64,000 bases of DNA from a bacterium (GCA_013823945.1 PNMZ01000003.1:1-64000), one strand, 5' to 3'. Shown: positions 32,779 through 42,476, numbered from the stretch's first letter. Translations and numbers: made by a program. The notes: generated by a model not told the origin, from the letters alone.

Positions 32779-34488
32779 ATGCTTACGGGCGACGTCTTTG
32801 TGGAAGAGGGTTTGATTACCCCCTATCAACTTCAACTTGCGGTGAATAAGCAGGTGGAGATGGGGGGCACCGAACCTATCGCTAAGGTCATGGTTGACCT
32901 TGGTTTGATCACAGAGAAGGACAAAGTTCGATGTTCTGGCCGGATGTGGGATATTCCGTTTGCGGACTTGGCAGTTCAGGGGCCAACCCAGGAAGCTCTC
33001 CAGATTTTGACCCCGCAATTTGCCAAGCGATTTCGCGTTTTACCACTGCGACTTGAGGAGGGTGTTCTCCATGTCGCGATGTCGAATCCGCTCGATGTGT
33101 TTGTCATCGATGAACTTTCGATGAACACAGGACTGGATATCCAGCCTTATATTGCAGTTGAGGAAGAAATCACCGCCGCGATGGCGGAATATTATGCTTC
33201 GGATACCAGTGTCTCCCACGAATTGAGTGGGATGATGAAAGAGCTGGACGATGAGAATTCAGCCTTTGCCGCCCTAACGACAGACGAAGAGGAGGTTAAC
33301 GAGGCGGATGATGCGCCAGTTATTCGCTTGGCGAACTTGATTGTTAACCAAGCGGTTTCGGACAAGGCAAGCGATATCCATATTGAGCCTCGGAAAGAAG
33401 AGACCGTCGTACGGTATCGAATAGACGGGATTATGCATGAGATCATGCGCTTGCCGAGGAAGATTAGTAACGCCTTGACAAGTCGGTTTAAGATCATTGC
33501 AAATATGGATATTGCGGAGAAGCGGGCACCTCAGGACAACCGGATCAGTGCTGTGATTAACGGCAAGCCTTATGACTTTCGGGTTTCGACTTTGCCGGTT
33601 GTTTATGGTGAAAAAATCGTTATGCGGGTTTTGGATAAGGGTGGGATCAATGTTGGTTTGTCTAAGTTGGGATTCCTTGAGCATAACTATAAGATGATGG
33701 AGGACTTCGCTTCGCGCAGTTACGGCATTGTTTTGGTTACTGGTCCGACCGGTTCAGGGAAATCTACAACGCTCTATTCGCTTTTGAACCAAACCAACGA
33801 TGGTCTAAAGAACATTATCACGATTGAGGATCCGGTTGAATACGAACTTGATTCCATCAATCAGTGCTCGGTGAATAACAAAGCGGGGATGACTTTTGCG
33901 GCGGGTTTGCGCTCTATGTTGCGGCAAGACCCTGACGTTATCATGGTTGGGGAAATGCGGGACGAGGAGACGGCGACGATCGCGATGGAAGCGGCGATGA
34001 CGGGCCACTTGGTTTTTAGTACATTGCACACAAATGATGCGCCTTCGGCTCCGGGACGGCTTGTTGATATGGGGGTCGAGCCGTTCTTGATCAGTTCTTC
34101 AATTGTTGGGATTTTGGCTCAGCGATTGATCCGGGTTTTGTGTCCCAACTGCAAGGAACAGTACACAGCAACCCGCGAACTTCTGCTTCGGGCGGGGCTT
34201 CCATTGCCTGAAGAATTGGGTGCAGATACGCATGGTGAGATTACGCTCTTCCGGGGGAAAGGGTGCGAGAAGTGCAAAGGATCCGGATACAAGGGTCGTT
34301 CGGGTGTGCACGAAGTTCTGTGTATGAATGATGATATCCGGGATGCGTTGATCAAAGGAGCGGCGTCGCACGAAGTGCGGAAACTAGCGATTGAAGGGGG
34401 GATGAAGACTTTGCAGGAGGATGCGGTCTCGAAGATTTTGATGGGTGTCACAGACTTGGACGAAGTGATTCGAGTGATTTACTCATAG
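32779..34488 (+). CDS. pilB: Type IV pilus assembly ATPase PilB/GspE
   Basis: 569 residues. The N-terminal T2SSE_N domain (FVEEGLITPYQLQLAVNK) precedes the motor: GPTGSGKST (Walker A), DPDVIMVGEMRD (Walker B and Asp box), HTNDAPSAPGRLVDMG (His box). A zinc-binding four-cysteine module (CPNC...CEKCKGSG) is specific to PilB/GspE motors. It drives pilus extension. It is the first gene of pilB-HDOD-pilT. Confidence 0.92.
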   Translation: MLTGDVFVEEGLITPYQLQLAVNKQVEMGGTEPIAKVMVDLGLITEKDKVRCSGRMWDIPFADLAVQGPTQEALQILTPQFAKRFRVLPLRLEEGVLHVAMSNPLDVFVIDELSMNTGLDIQPYIAVEEEITAAMAEYYASDTSVSHELSGMMKELDDENSAFAALTTDEEEVNEADDAPVIRLANLIVNQAVSDKASDIHIEPRKEETVVRYRIDGIMHEIMRLPRKISNALTSRFKIIANMDIAEKRAPQDNRISAVINGKPYDFRVSTLPVVYGEKIVMRVLDKGGINVGLSKLGFLEHNYKMMEDFASRSYGIVLVTGPTGSGKSTTLYSLLNQTNDGLKNIITIEDPVEYELDSINQCSVNNKAGMTFAAGLRSMLRQDPDVIMVGEMRDEETATIAMEAAMTGHLVFSTLHTNDAPSAPGRLVDMGVEPFLISSSIVGILAQRLIRVLCPNCKEQYTATRELLLRAGLPLPEELGADTHGEITLFRGKGCEKCKGSGYKGRSGVHEVLCMNDDIRDALIKGAASHEVRKLAIEGGMKTLQEDAVSKILMGVTDLDEVIRVIYS

Positions 34489-34497
34489 GGAAAAAAT

Positions 34498-35364
34498 ATG
34501 GCAGCACAACCACACATGGATCGAGCGTCGGCGGTGGCGCGAATATTGGCGAATAATGGTGACCTTGCGGCGTTGCCCCAGGTTGTTTTTAAGGTGATGG
34601 AAATCACCGGTACGGATCCGGCTTGTGCGGTTGCGCTGGAGCGAGCGATTGTTGTGGATCCTGGCTTTAGTGCGAAGTTGCTAGCACTCGCGAATTCAGC
34701 GCACTTTGCTTTGCCAAAAAAGGTGAGTTCGATCAAAGACGCGATTATGTTTATTGGGTTGCGACAAGTTCGCCAGACCGCAATGGCGGTTGGGGTTTTT
34801 GATATGTTCCTAGGCAAGTCTGACTCTGAAAGTCGTCGTCGTCGGGCTTGGTGGCGACACTCGGTTGATTCAGCAACAGCGGCAAAAGCGCTCGCGAAAG
34901 ATTATGACGTTGATGAAAACTCCGCTTACACGGCGGGTCTATTGCACTGGTTTGGGCGAACGGTCTTGGACAAATCAAATCCTGGTGCTTATGAAAAAGT
35001 GATTCAGTTGCAGGATCGCGGAGTGCCATTTTGGCAAGCGGAAGAGGCCGTTTTTGGTTGTGATCACCGCGACATTGCGATGGCGAGCGCAGCATCTTGG
35101 GGATTCCCGGACGAATTAGTCAATGGACTGGCCTATTATCGTCGACCAGATGATCATCCGGAAGATAATCGATTGGGGGCATTGGTAGCGATTGGAGGAG
35201 TGATTGCGGATGTTGCCCTGACGGGGAGAATTCGGAATGATGGGAGTGCAAAGGCTTTGCCGGATTGGGTCTTGCCTCACCTTGGGATTTCGGACGAACA
35301 AACCGACAAGATTATTGAGAAAGGGCTTGCGGCGATTACGGCAGGGTCGCATTTGCACTTCTAA
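34498..35364 (+). CDS. HDOD-domain protein between pilus motor genes
   Basis: 288 residues, with the HDOD core LPQVVFKVMEITGTDPA, AIVVDPGFSAKLLALANSAHF, SIKDAIMFIGLRQVRQTAM, and GLLHWFGRTVLDK. HDOD proteins are degraded HD-type phosphodiesterases used in signalling and second-messenger responses; the active His-Asp pair is incomplete here. The placement between pilB and pilT suggests control of motility or surface sensing, inferred only from position. Confidence 0.85.
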   Translation: MAAQPHMDRASAVARILANNGDLAALPQVVFKVMEITGTDPACAVALERAIVVDPGFSAKLLALANSAHFALPKKVSSIKDAIMFIGLRQVRQTAMAVGVFDMFLGKSDSESRRRRAWWRHSVDSATAAKALAKDYDVDENSAYTAGLLHWFGRTVLDKSNPGAYEKVIQLQDRGVPFWQAEEAVFGCDHRDIAMASAASWGFPDELVNGLAYYRRPDDHPEDNRLGALVAIGGVIADVALTGRIRNDGSAKALPDWVLPHLGISDEQTDKIIEKGLAAITAGSHLHF

Positions 35365-35378
35365 AAAAAGGAACAGGT

Positions 35379-36785
35379 ATGTCAGAAGAGTTTAGCTGGG
35401 ACAAGCACTTGACGGGTTCGACTGAACCGAGCGGATTGACACCTCCGCCGGCGGCACCGGGCGGAATGCCCCCGGTTGCAAATCCAGCCCAGCCGGCGAA
35501 TTCTGCACCACCAGTGGCATCGCCCGCTCCGACTATTCCTGATCTTGGCGGGGATATGGCTCCGATTGACTTCACCCCTTCGAGCATTGGGATTGACCAT
35601 AATTCTCCGGCTCCAGTGCCTTTGGAGTTACGAACGCCCGAGAAGTTCCGCGGGAAGTTCTTTGTTGATGAAGAAGTTCAGACTCCGGGCTTTGAGCGCG
35701 GTGAGCAGCTAGCACCGATTGCTGGGGTTCACCTTGATGAGATTTTGCGGATGGCCCACGAACGCAAGGCGAGTGATATTCACATCACGGCGGGTTTGCC
35801 ACCGATGATGAGGCTCGATGGCGAAATCGTTGGTCTCCCTTACATGACTTTGAAGCCGGAAGATACTCAGCGACTTCTTTATGAAATTCTGACAGACGAT
35901 CAAATTACTAAGTTTGAATCGACAAAAGAGCTTGACTGTGGTTACACCGTGAAGGGCTTGAGTCGTTTCCGGGTCAATGTTTATCAACAACGGCAAGCAA
36001 CGGCGGCGGCGATGCGTATCATTGCTAACCGGATTCCGACTTTTGAGGAGTTACGCCTTCCGCCGATTATCCGTGAAGTGAGTAAACGTCACTCCGGATT
36101 GGTGCTGGTGACTGGTCCAACTGGTTCGGGTAAGTCGACGACGATTGCGGCAATGATTGATGATATCAACGAGCATCGTCAGGGTCACATCATGACCATT
36201 GAAGACCCGATCGAGTATTTGCATAAGCATAAGAAGTGCATGATCAATCAGCGCGAGATGCACGAAGACACCTATAGTTTCCATGCTTCACTGCGGGCGG
36301 TTCTGCGGGAAGACCCGGACATTATTCTAGTTGGTGAGCTTCGTGACCTCGAAACGATAGAAGCGGCTTTGACCTTGGCGGAAACGGGTCACTTGGTCTT
36401 TGGTACTTTGCACACGCGGAATGCGCCGAGTACGATTGACCGGATCATTGACGTTTTTCCCGCGGATCAGCAGGAGCAGATTCGGGTTCTGTTGGGGAAC
36501 ACGCTTGAAGCAGTTATTTCTCAGCAGTTGTTGCCCAAGCTTGGCGGGGGCCGAGTGGCGGCGCTTGAGATTATGCTCGGGATACCGGCGATTCGGAACT
36601 TGATTCGAGAAGGGAAGACGCACCAGATGTACTCGGTTTTGGAAACAAACTCGAATATTGGTATGGTGACGATGGATCGGTCGCTGGCTGATCACTTCAA
36701 GTCGGGCCAGGTGGCTTATGAAGAGTGTGTGATTCGATCGGTGGATAAGGATTCGTTCACCCGGTTGGCAAAAGGCGTTGCATAG
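35379..36785 (+). CDS. pilT: Twitching motility ATPase PilT with proline-rich N-terminal extension
   Basis: 468 residues. About 115 N-terminal residues are Pro/Ala-rich and probably disordered. The remainder is a normal PilT motor: ASDIHITAGLPPMMRLDGE, GPTGSGKST, DPDIILVGELRD, TGHLVFGTLHTRNAPSTIDRIIDVFP and EIMLGIPAIRNLIREGKTHQ. It powers pilus retraction. The typical length is about 350, so the extension is added; it may bind a pilus-machine partner. Co-directional with pilB and the HDOD gene. Confidence 0.92.
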   Translation: MSEEFSWDKHLTGSTEPSGLTPPPAAPGGMPPVANPAQPANSAPPVASPAPTIPDLGGDMAPIDFTPSSIGIDHNSPAPVPLELRTPEKFRGKFFVDEEVQTPGFERGEQLAPIAGVHLDEILRMAHERKASDIHITAGLPPMMRLDGEIVGLPYMTLKPEDTQRLLYEILTDDQITKFESTKELDCGYTVKGLSRFRVNVYQQRQATAAAMRIIANRIPTFEELRLPPIIREVSKRHSGLVLVTGPTGSGKSTTIAAMIDDINEHRQGHIMTIEDPIEYLHKHKKCMINQREMHEDTYSFHASLRAVLREDPDIILVGELRDLETIEAALTLAETGHLVFGTLHTRNAPSTIDRIIDVFPADQQEQIRVLLGNTLEAVISQQLLPKLGGGRVAALEIMLGIPAIRNLIREGKTHQMYSVLETNSNIGMVTMDRSLADHFKSGQVAYEECVIRSVDKDSFTRLAKGVA

Positions 36786-36803
36786 AGTTTTCTAAAAGCT
36801 CGG

Positions 36804-36835
36804 AGCTTGGGGATCAACTCAAGTTGATCCCTAAG
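36804..36835. terminator. Hairpin between pilT and lon
   Basis: Inverted repeat with GGATCAACT (36811-36819) and AGTTGATCC (36822-36830) as the core, extended by AGCTT/AAGCT. It covers the lon stop codon (36831-36833) and lies 19 bases after the pilT stop, so it separates convergent genes. No long T tract follows, so efficiency is uncertain. Confidence 0.55.
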
Positions 36836-39281
36836 CTTGCGTTGGGGCAATTGCGATTTTGAGTACTTGTTTGGCATCGGAGACGAAGTGGGCATTGAGT
36901 TGGGCGCGGATGTCTTCGGGAACCTCTTCCAGATAGTCTTTTTTGTTTTGTTCGGGAAGGATTACGGTTGTGACTCCGGAACGGAAAGCGGCGAGGATTT
37001 TTTCTTTCACTCCGCCGATGGGAAGAACTTGTCCCGTCAAAGTGATTTCGCCGGTCATGGCGAGGCGTTCCTTAGTCGGTTGGTTTGTGAGAAGGCTGAC
37101 CAGTGCGGTGAGCATGGTGATTCCGGCGGAGGGGCCATCTTTGGGCACAGCACCTGCGGGGACATGGACGTGAATTTGGTTCTCTTCGAAGACTTTCGCG
37201 TCAATTTTAAGGGCTTTCGCATGGGCGCGGATGTAGCTAAGGGCGGCGGTGACTGATTCCTTCATCACGTCACCGAGTTGTCCGGTTACGGTCAACCCTT
37301 TGCCGGGAAACATACTGGCTTCGATAAACAAGATGTCTCCGCCCACAGGGGTCCAGGCCAGTCCGACGGCAACGCCGGGGACGAGTTTGCGCTCGGCAAC
37401 TTCGTCGTTGAGGTAGCGAGGAGCACCGAGGGCTTTTTGAATCCAGCTTTTGGTGACGGTGACTTTTGCTTTGCGGCCCTTGGCGAATTCTACGGTGGCT
37501 TTTCTGATCACGGAACCGATTTCGCGCTCCAAGTTACGTACTCCGGCTTCTCGAGTGTAGTGGCGGATCAGGAAACGGAGGGCATCTGATTTGAATTCGA
37601 GCTTTTTGGCAGTGAGTCCATGCTCGTTGAGCTGACGCGGGACAAGGTGTTCGGTTGAAATGGCAAATTTTTCGTCTTCTGTGTAGCCGCCAAGCTCAAT
37701 GATTTCCATCCGGTCGCGCAGGGCGGGGGGGATAGTATCGAGGCGGTTAGCGGTGGTGATGAAGAAGACGCGGCTGAGATCGACAGGGACATCGAGATAG
37801 TGATCGCGGAAGGCGTTGTTTTGTTGCGGGTCAAGAACTTCGAGCATTGCCGAAGCTGGGTCACCCCGAAAATCGTTGCCAAGCTTGTCTATTTCGTCGA
37901 GGATGAAGACTGGATTATTCGATTCGGCCCGGCGGAGTCCCTGGACGATTTGGCCGGGGAGTGAGCCGATGTAAGTCCGGCGGTGACCCCGAATTTCGGC
38001 TTCATCGCGCATACCGCCGAGAGAGAGTCGGACAAATTTCCGGCCCATTGCGGTGGCGATAGACTGACCGAGTGAGGTTTTTCCGACACCGGGCGGGCCA
38101 TAGAAGCAGAGAATGGGCTGCCGGGGTGGTGAGTCGGTTTTCACGAGGCGCACGGCCAAGAATTCGATGATTCTCTCTTTGATTTTGTCGAGCCCAGCGT
38201 GTTCTTTATCGAGGATTTCTTTGACGTGGTCGAGATCGAGGTCATCTTGAGTGGATTTGCTCCATGGAATTGAGGAGATCGTTTCCACGTAGGTTCGCGC
38301 GACGGTGTATTCCGGCGAAGATGGATTGATCCTTTGTAGGCGGTCAAGTTCTTTAAAGGCGGCTTTTTCAGCTTCGGGAGGCATTTCCGCATCTTCGATC
38401 GCTTGGCGGAGCTCGTCAAGGTCCTCGCTGTAATCGTCTCCTTCACCGAGTTCACGTTGGATGGCGCGAAGTTGTTCGCGGAGATAGTATTCGCGTTGGT
38501 TTCGGGACAGTTCCTGGGTGACTTCGCTGTGGACTTTGGATGTGAGTTCAAGCACCCGAACTTCGCGACCGAGGATGGCGAGGAGTCGTCGGAGCCGGTT
38601 GGTGATATTGGTGTCGGCGAGGACGGCTTGTTTGTCTTCGATTGAGAAGGGAGTATGAGCGGCGATGAGATCCGCCATGGTGTGCGGTTCTGAAACGGAT
38701 TGAGTGAGAGAGGCGAGGTCTTCCGGGAGGTTTGGCGAGAGCCGGACAGCTTGCTCGAATAGAGCGGCGACGGATCTGCGAAGGGCTTCAGTTTCTTCGA
38801 CTTTTTCGGGATCAATAGGTTCGTCTTGGAGAACTTCGATTTTGGCCCGGAGGAATGGAGTTGACTGGACGGGCTCGGTAATTCGAAATCGGGCGGTGCC
38901 TTGCACGATCATGCGGACGTTATCCGTTCCTTTCATTAGGGTGCGGATGATGACCACACAGCCGACTTGATGGAGCTGGTCGAATCCGGGGTCATCGGTC
39001 TCGGGATCACGTTGGGCTAGAGTTCCGACCATACGCTGAGATGACACAACGCTCTCATCGATTAGCTTAATGCTGGACGGTCGGCTGACGCTGAGGGGGG
39101 CGATCAGCATTGGGAAAATCACGCTATCGCGGAGGGGAAGGATATTGAGTTCGCCGGGGATTTCCGGGGTTTTCTCGTCGCTGTCAGAAGGTTCGGCATC
39201 GACGGCAACGGATTCGATGACGGCATCGAGCATGTCTTGCTCGAGGGCGTCGAGATCATCGTGAAAATTTTTGGAGTTCAT
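36831..39281 (-). CDS. lon: ATP-dependent Lon protease
   Basis: 816 residues with the standard order: substrate-binding LON N domain (LPLRDSVIFPMLIAPLSVSRPSSIKLID), AAA+ motor (GPPGVGKTSLGQSIA, then LDEIDKLG) and the C-terminal serine protease with the catalytic Ser in DGPSAGIT and the Lys in the GVKEKILAAFRSG strand. It degrades misfolded and regulatory proteins. It follows hsp20 by three bases, so the two form a chaperone-protease operon. Confidence 0.95.
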   Translation of the reverse strand: MNSKNFHDDLDALEQDMLDAVIESVAVDAEPSDSDEKTPEIPGELNILPLRDSVIFPMLIAPLSVSRPSSIKLIDESVVSSQRMVGTLAQRDPETDDPGFDQLHQVGCVVIIRTLMKGTDNVRMIVQGTARFRITEPVQSTPFLRAKIEVLQDEPIDPEKVEETEALRRSVAALFEQAVRLSPNLPEDLASLTQSVSEPHTMADLIAAHTPFSIEDKQAVLADTNITNRLRRLLAILGREVRVLELTSKVHSEVTQELSRNQREYYLREQLRAIQRELGEGDDYSEDLDELRQAIEDAEMPPEAEKAAFKELDRLQRINPSSPEYTVARTYVETISSIPWSKSTQDDLDLDHVKEILDKEHAGLDKIKERIIEFLAVRLVKTDSPPRQPILCFYGPPGVGKTSLGQSIATAMGRKFVRLSLGGMRDEAEIRGHRRTYIGSLPGQIVQGLRRAESNNPVFILDEIDKLGNDFRGDPASAMLEVLDPQQNNAFRDHYLDVPVDLSRVFFITTANRLDTIPPALRDRMEIIELGGYTEDEKFAISTEHLVPRQLNEHGLTAKKLEFKSDALRFLIRHYTREAGVRNLEREIGSVIRKATVEFAKGRKAKVTVTKSWIQKALGAPRYLNDEVAERKLVPGVAVGLAWTPVGGDILFIEASMFPGKGLTVTGQLGDVMKESVTAALSYIRAHAKALKIDAKVFEENQIHVHVPAGAVPKDGPSAGITMLTALVSLLTNQPTKERLAMTGEITLTGQVLPIGGVKEKILAAFRSGVTTVILPEQNKKDYLEEVPEDIRAQLNAHFVSDAKQVLKIAIAPTQA

Positions 39282-39284
39282 TCG

Positions 39285-39734
39285 TTAAATGCGCTTGATT
39301 GTAATCTGTTCTACGACGAGGATGGGTTCGTCGGGGGTGTCTTTGGGGATTGTGATATTGAGGATGCCGTTTTTGTGGTGGGCTTGAATTTCTTGGAAGC
39401 GGAATTTACCTTTTGGGAGAAGAATTTCTCGGTAAAAGGGGCCTTCTTCAATTTCGAGCAGGTGGGCTTGCATTTGCTCTTCGCGGGCATAGAGGTCATC
39501 TGGGCGTTGGCCTTTGATCGTGAGGGAATTCCGGTCACGGTTGATGCCGATGTGGATATTTTGGTTGGTGACTCCGGCGAGTTCGGCGCGTACGAGAAGG
39601 GCACGGTCGGATTCGAGAACATCAATTTTGGGCATCCATCCGCGTTGGCGGACGAACTTTGGAGTTGTTATTTCCCTGCTGGCGAGGTTGGGGCCAATTT
39701 CCAGGATCCACTCTTCGACATCGCGCCGGTTCAT
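39285..39734 (-). CDS. Small heat-shock protein, Hsp20 family
   Basis: 149 residues with an alpha-crystallin domain: PKIDVLESDRALLVRAELAGV, SLTIKGQRPDD, then EIEEGPFYREILLPKG and NGILNITIPK. It binds unfolding proteins without ATP. Directly ahead of lon, it suggests a heat-shock operon, with the promoter in the 58-bp interval shared with lgt. Confidence 0.92.
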   Translation of the reverse strand: MNRRDVEEWILEIGPNLASREITTPKFVRQRGWMPKIDVLESDRALLVRAELAGVTNQNIHIGINRDRNSLTIKGQRPDDLYAREEQMQAHLLEIEEGPFYREILLPKGKFRFQEIQAHHKNGILNITIPKDTPDEPILVVEQITIKRI

Positions 39735-39754
39735 AGCTTGATTTTACTTGGGGA

Positions 39755-39783
39755 TTGGGGCTGGGGGTGGGTGAGGCTAAACT
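39755..39783 (+). promoter_or_regulatory. Promoter for lgt (TTGGGG-N17-TAAACT)
   Basis: TTGGGG at 39755-39760, 17-base spacer, TAAACT at 39778-39783 followed by GAGG. It closely matches the promoter proposed at 4057. The predicted start lies only a few bases from the ATG at 39793, so the transcript is short-leadered; the GAGG may alternatively be the ribosome site. Confidence 0.4.
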
Positions 39784-39792
39784 GAGGAGTCG

Positions 39793-40590
39793 ATGATTTG
39801 GACTCACAACCTCTCACCCTATATTTTCAAGATCGGGGATTTCGGACCCCGATGGTACGGGTTGGCCTATGTGATTGGATTTTTCTTAGGTTATCAGGCC
39901 CTGAAGAAAGCGTTTGTGGAGGGCAAGTTTCCGAGTTTGAAGGAATCGGACATAGAGAATTTGATGATCGGTTTGGTTGCTGGAGTGGTGCTCGGGGGAA
40001 GACTGGGATATTGTTTGCAGAACATGGATTTGTGGCTGAAGGATCCTTTCTATTTTTTCCACTTTAATGAAGGGGGCATGGCGTTTTTTGGTGGGCTGGC
40101 GGGAGTGGTGCTGGCTTTGGTGTTGTTTGCTTGGCGCAAAGGGATGGGGTTTGCGGCGTTGGGGGATGCCTGTACAGTTCCGGCGGCACTTGGTCTGGGA
40201 ATTGGTCGATTGGCGAATTTTATTAACGGGGAGTTGCCAGGGAATAAAACAGATGGGAGTTGGGGGGTGATCTTCCCGCAGTTTGATCCCGTCAATCCAC
40301 GGCACCCGAGCGTGCTATATGAAATGGTGACGCACTTCATATTGGCGGGGGTTTTGATTTGGGCAGGTCGTCAGGAGTGGGCGAAGGCAAAGCCAGGCGT
40401 GCTCGGGGCGATCTTTGTCCTCGTTTATGGTTTGCTTCGGGTCGTGACTGAGGCCTTCCGCGAGGCAGAAACCTATTGGGGGCCGCTGACGAACGGTCAG
40501 GGGGCAAGTTTGGTGATTGCGTTGATTGGTGGAGTGGTTTTGGAGCGATTGCTGAAACAAAAGCCGAAAGAAACTATGGAAATTTTGTAA
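39793..40590 (+). CDS. lgt: Prolipoprotein diacylglyceryl transferase
   Basis: 265 residues with seven membrane spans. The Lgt signature is GRLANFINGELPG near residue 140; PRWYGLAY and HPSVLYE are the other conserved blocks. It transfers a diacylglyceryl group to lipobox cysteines. The window holds at least five lipoproteins that need it. It is divergent from hsp20. Confidence 0.95.
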   Translation: MIWTHNLSPYIFKIGDFGPRWYGLAYVIGFFLGYQALKKAFVEGKFPSLKESDIENLMIGLVAGVVLGGRLGYCLQNMDLWLKDPFYFFHFNEGGMAFFGGLAGVVLALVLFAWRKGMGFAALGDACTVPAALGLGIGRLANFINGELPGNKTDGSWGVIFPQFDPVNPRHPSVLYEMVTHFILAGVLIWAGRQEWAKAKPGVLGAIFVLVYGLLRVVTEAFREAETYWGPLTNGQGASLVIALIGGVVLERLLKQKPKETMEIL

Positions 40591-40691
40591 ATTTCTTTAA
40601 AAACTGGCAAGTGCAGAAACTGATTGGAGGGTTTATGCGTTAGAATAAGGGACTAAAGTCCTTAAAGACTTTACGACTTGTTGTACTCGCG

Positions 40692-42032
40692 ATGGCAGAG
40701 CTTGCTCGACTCCTTGACGCTGTTCACTTAGCAGCGCAGAAATTGGCTTCCACAGCGGATCTTAAATTGGTCTTGCGGGAGGTTTTGAGCATTTGCGTCG
40801 AAGCCACAGGTGCGATGGGGGGATCAATCTATCTCCATGATCCAGGAAACAAAACGCTTCGATTTCTCCATGTCTTGCCGGATGAAATTGAACGAAAGTT
40901 AGAGCGACTTGATATTCCCGATGACTACGGAGTGGCGGGAGAGGTTTTCCAGAGTGGGAAATCTATGATTAGCGTTTATGGGAATACGGGCGATCCTCAC
41001 CGGCGCGCGATTGTGCGGCGGACGGGGGTGACGGTTGAAAACATGATCACGATTCCGTTGCAGATCGCTGGTTTGAAGCCGATCGGGATTGTCCAACTTG
41101 TTAATAAGTTGCATGGTGAGTTCGACGATACGGACGAGGCCGTTTTGGACACGATCAGTGATGTTGCAACTTTAGCAATCATGAACTCTCGGATGCTGGA
41201 TCGATCAACTCGGGTGGCAGCCCTTGAGGGGATGGGCCAAGCTGCGCATGATTTGGCGAACAAGGCCGGCGTTTTGGTGACGTTTTTGCCCGATTTTGAG
41301 CGGAACCTGAATGGCTTGCGGAAGGCACTTTTGGATGCCAATGCCGGGGGCGAAGCACAGTTCTATTTGGAAATGCTTCAGGGGACATTCGAAGATGTCT
41401 TTGCCCCTTATAGCGAACGGGTTTATCGTTATGCGAAGCTCGTAAATAACTTGGCAGCGGGTAAACCGCTCAAGCCGCTGAAAAAGCGATGGAACTTTGC
41501 CCATGTAGTCCATGAAGCCGCCCAATACATGGAAACGAATGCGCGAAGGAGTCACGTTGAGTTAGTTTATGATTTGCAGCGAGATGCGCCGGATTTCGCC
41601 TTTGATGATCTCTATGTGATCCGGATTGTTGAGAACTTGGTCGGTAATGCGATTAAGGCGGTTCACGAAACGATCACAGATGAGTGGCTCCGTGAAAATG
41701 GAGAGAATGAGAAGGCGACTTTTGGCAAGGTTCGGATTCAATACCGGTGTGCAGCGGGGAATCATGTTTTGATTGTCAGCGATGATGGGCCGGGAATGTC
41801 TCCGGGGACGATTCGCCAGATTTTGGGCGGAAGTGCGAAGTCGAACTGGGAACAGTCAACGGGAAGCGGTCTGGGAACGAAGGTCATCACAGAGTTGGTA
41901 TCGGCGCATGGAGCGAAACTTTCGATTCGCAGTAAGTTGGGTGAAGGATCGGTTTTTGAGGTTGACTTTGGGACTGGGGATTCTCCGGAGTCGGTTGATG
42001 CTGACGCGGATTTTGTTAAATCGCGTACCTAG
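40692..42032 (+). CDS. GAF-domain sensor histidine kinase
   Basis: 446 residues. An N-terminal GAF domain (LREVLSICVEATGAMGGSIYLHD to LDTISDVATLAIMNSRML) is followed by a phospho-acceptor helix with GQAAHDLANKAGVL. The ATP-lid is intact: VENLVGNAIKAV (N box), DDGPGMSP (G1), SGLGTKVI (G2). There is no transmembrane segment, so it senses a cytoplasmic signal. No response regulator lies beside it, so it is an orphan kinase in this window. Confidence 0.88.
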   Translation: MAELARLLDAVHLAAQKLASTADLKLVLREVLSICVEATGAMGGSIYLHDPGNKTLRFLHVLPDEIERKLERLDIPDDYGVAGEVFQSGKSMISVYGNTGDPHRRAIVRRTGVTVENMITIPLQIAGLKPIGIVQLVNKLHGEFDDTDEAVLDTISDVATLAIMNSRMLDRSTRVAALEGMGQAAHDLANKAGVLVTFLPDFERNLNGLRKALLDANAGGEAQFYLEMLQGTFEDVFAPYSERVYRYAKLVNNLAAGKPLKPLKKRWNFAHVVHEAAQYMETNARRSHVELVYDLQRDAPDFAFDDLYVIRIVENLVGNAIKAVHETITDEWLRENGENEKATFGKVRIQYRCAAGNHVLIVSDDGPGMSPGTIRQILGGSAKSNWEQSTGSGLGTKVITELVSAHGAKLSIRSKLGEGSVFEVDFGTGDSPESVDADADFVKSRT

Positions 42033-42074
42033 TTTAGTGAATCCTTTTATGGGGGGTGCTTCGTAAGGGGTGTT

Positions 42075-42428
42075 ATGGAATTCCAGGGAATCCTCAACGC
42101 GTTGAATAGTGGTCCAGGGATGGTTGGTGGATTAGTTGGCTATCTGCTAGTCTGCGGAAGTCTCTTTATGATTGCTCAGCAGGAGAGAGAGGAATTTGCG
42201 TGGTTTGCGTTTATTCCAATTCTCAACCTCTTCTTGATGTGTAAGATTGGCAAGGTCAATCCGCTTCTGCTTCTGCTGTTCTTTGTTCCCTGTGTTGGGT
42301 TCTTGATGCTCGGCTATTTGTGGGCGAAGATTGGTGAGCCAAGAGGGAAAGCACTTCTGGGATGGTTGTGCGTCATTCCTTGTTGTCTCTATTTCTGTCC
42401 GCTGATTATTGCGTTGGACAAGAAGTGA
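42075..42428 (+). CDS. Small membrane protein (DUF5684-like)
   Basis: 117 residues with three membrane spans (MVGGLVGYLLVCGSLFMI, FAFIPILNLFLMCKIG, LLLLFFVPCVGFLMLGYLWA, LGWLCVIPCCLYFCPLII). It resembles small helical membrane proteins of the DUF5684 group. The function is unknown. AAGGGG upstream is a good ribosome site. Confidence 0.65.
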   Translation: MEFQGILNALNSGPGMVGGLVGYLLVCGSLFMIAQQEREEFAWFAFIPILNLFLMCKIGKVNPLLLLLFFVPCVGFLMLGYLWAKIGEPRGKALLGWLCVIPCCLYFCPLIIALDKK

Positions 42429-42476
42429 TCGAGTTGGCCCCCATAAAGTGGCCGCTCAATTCGGTATATTTTGGGA

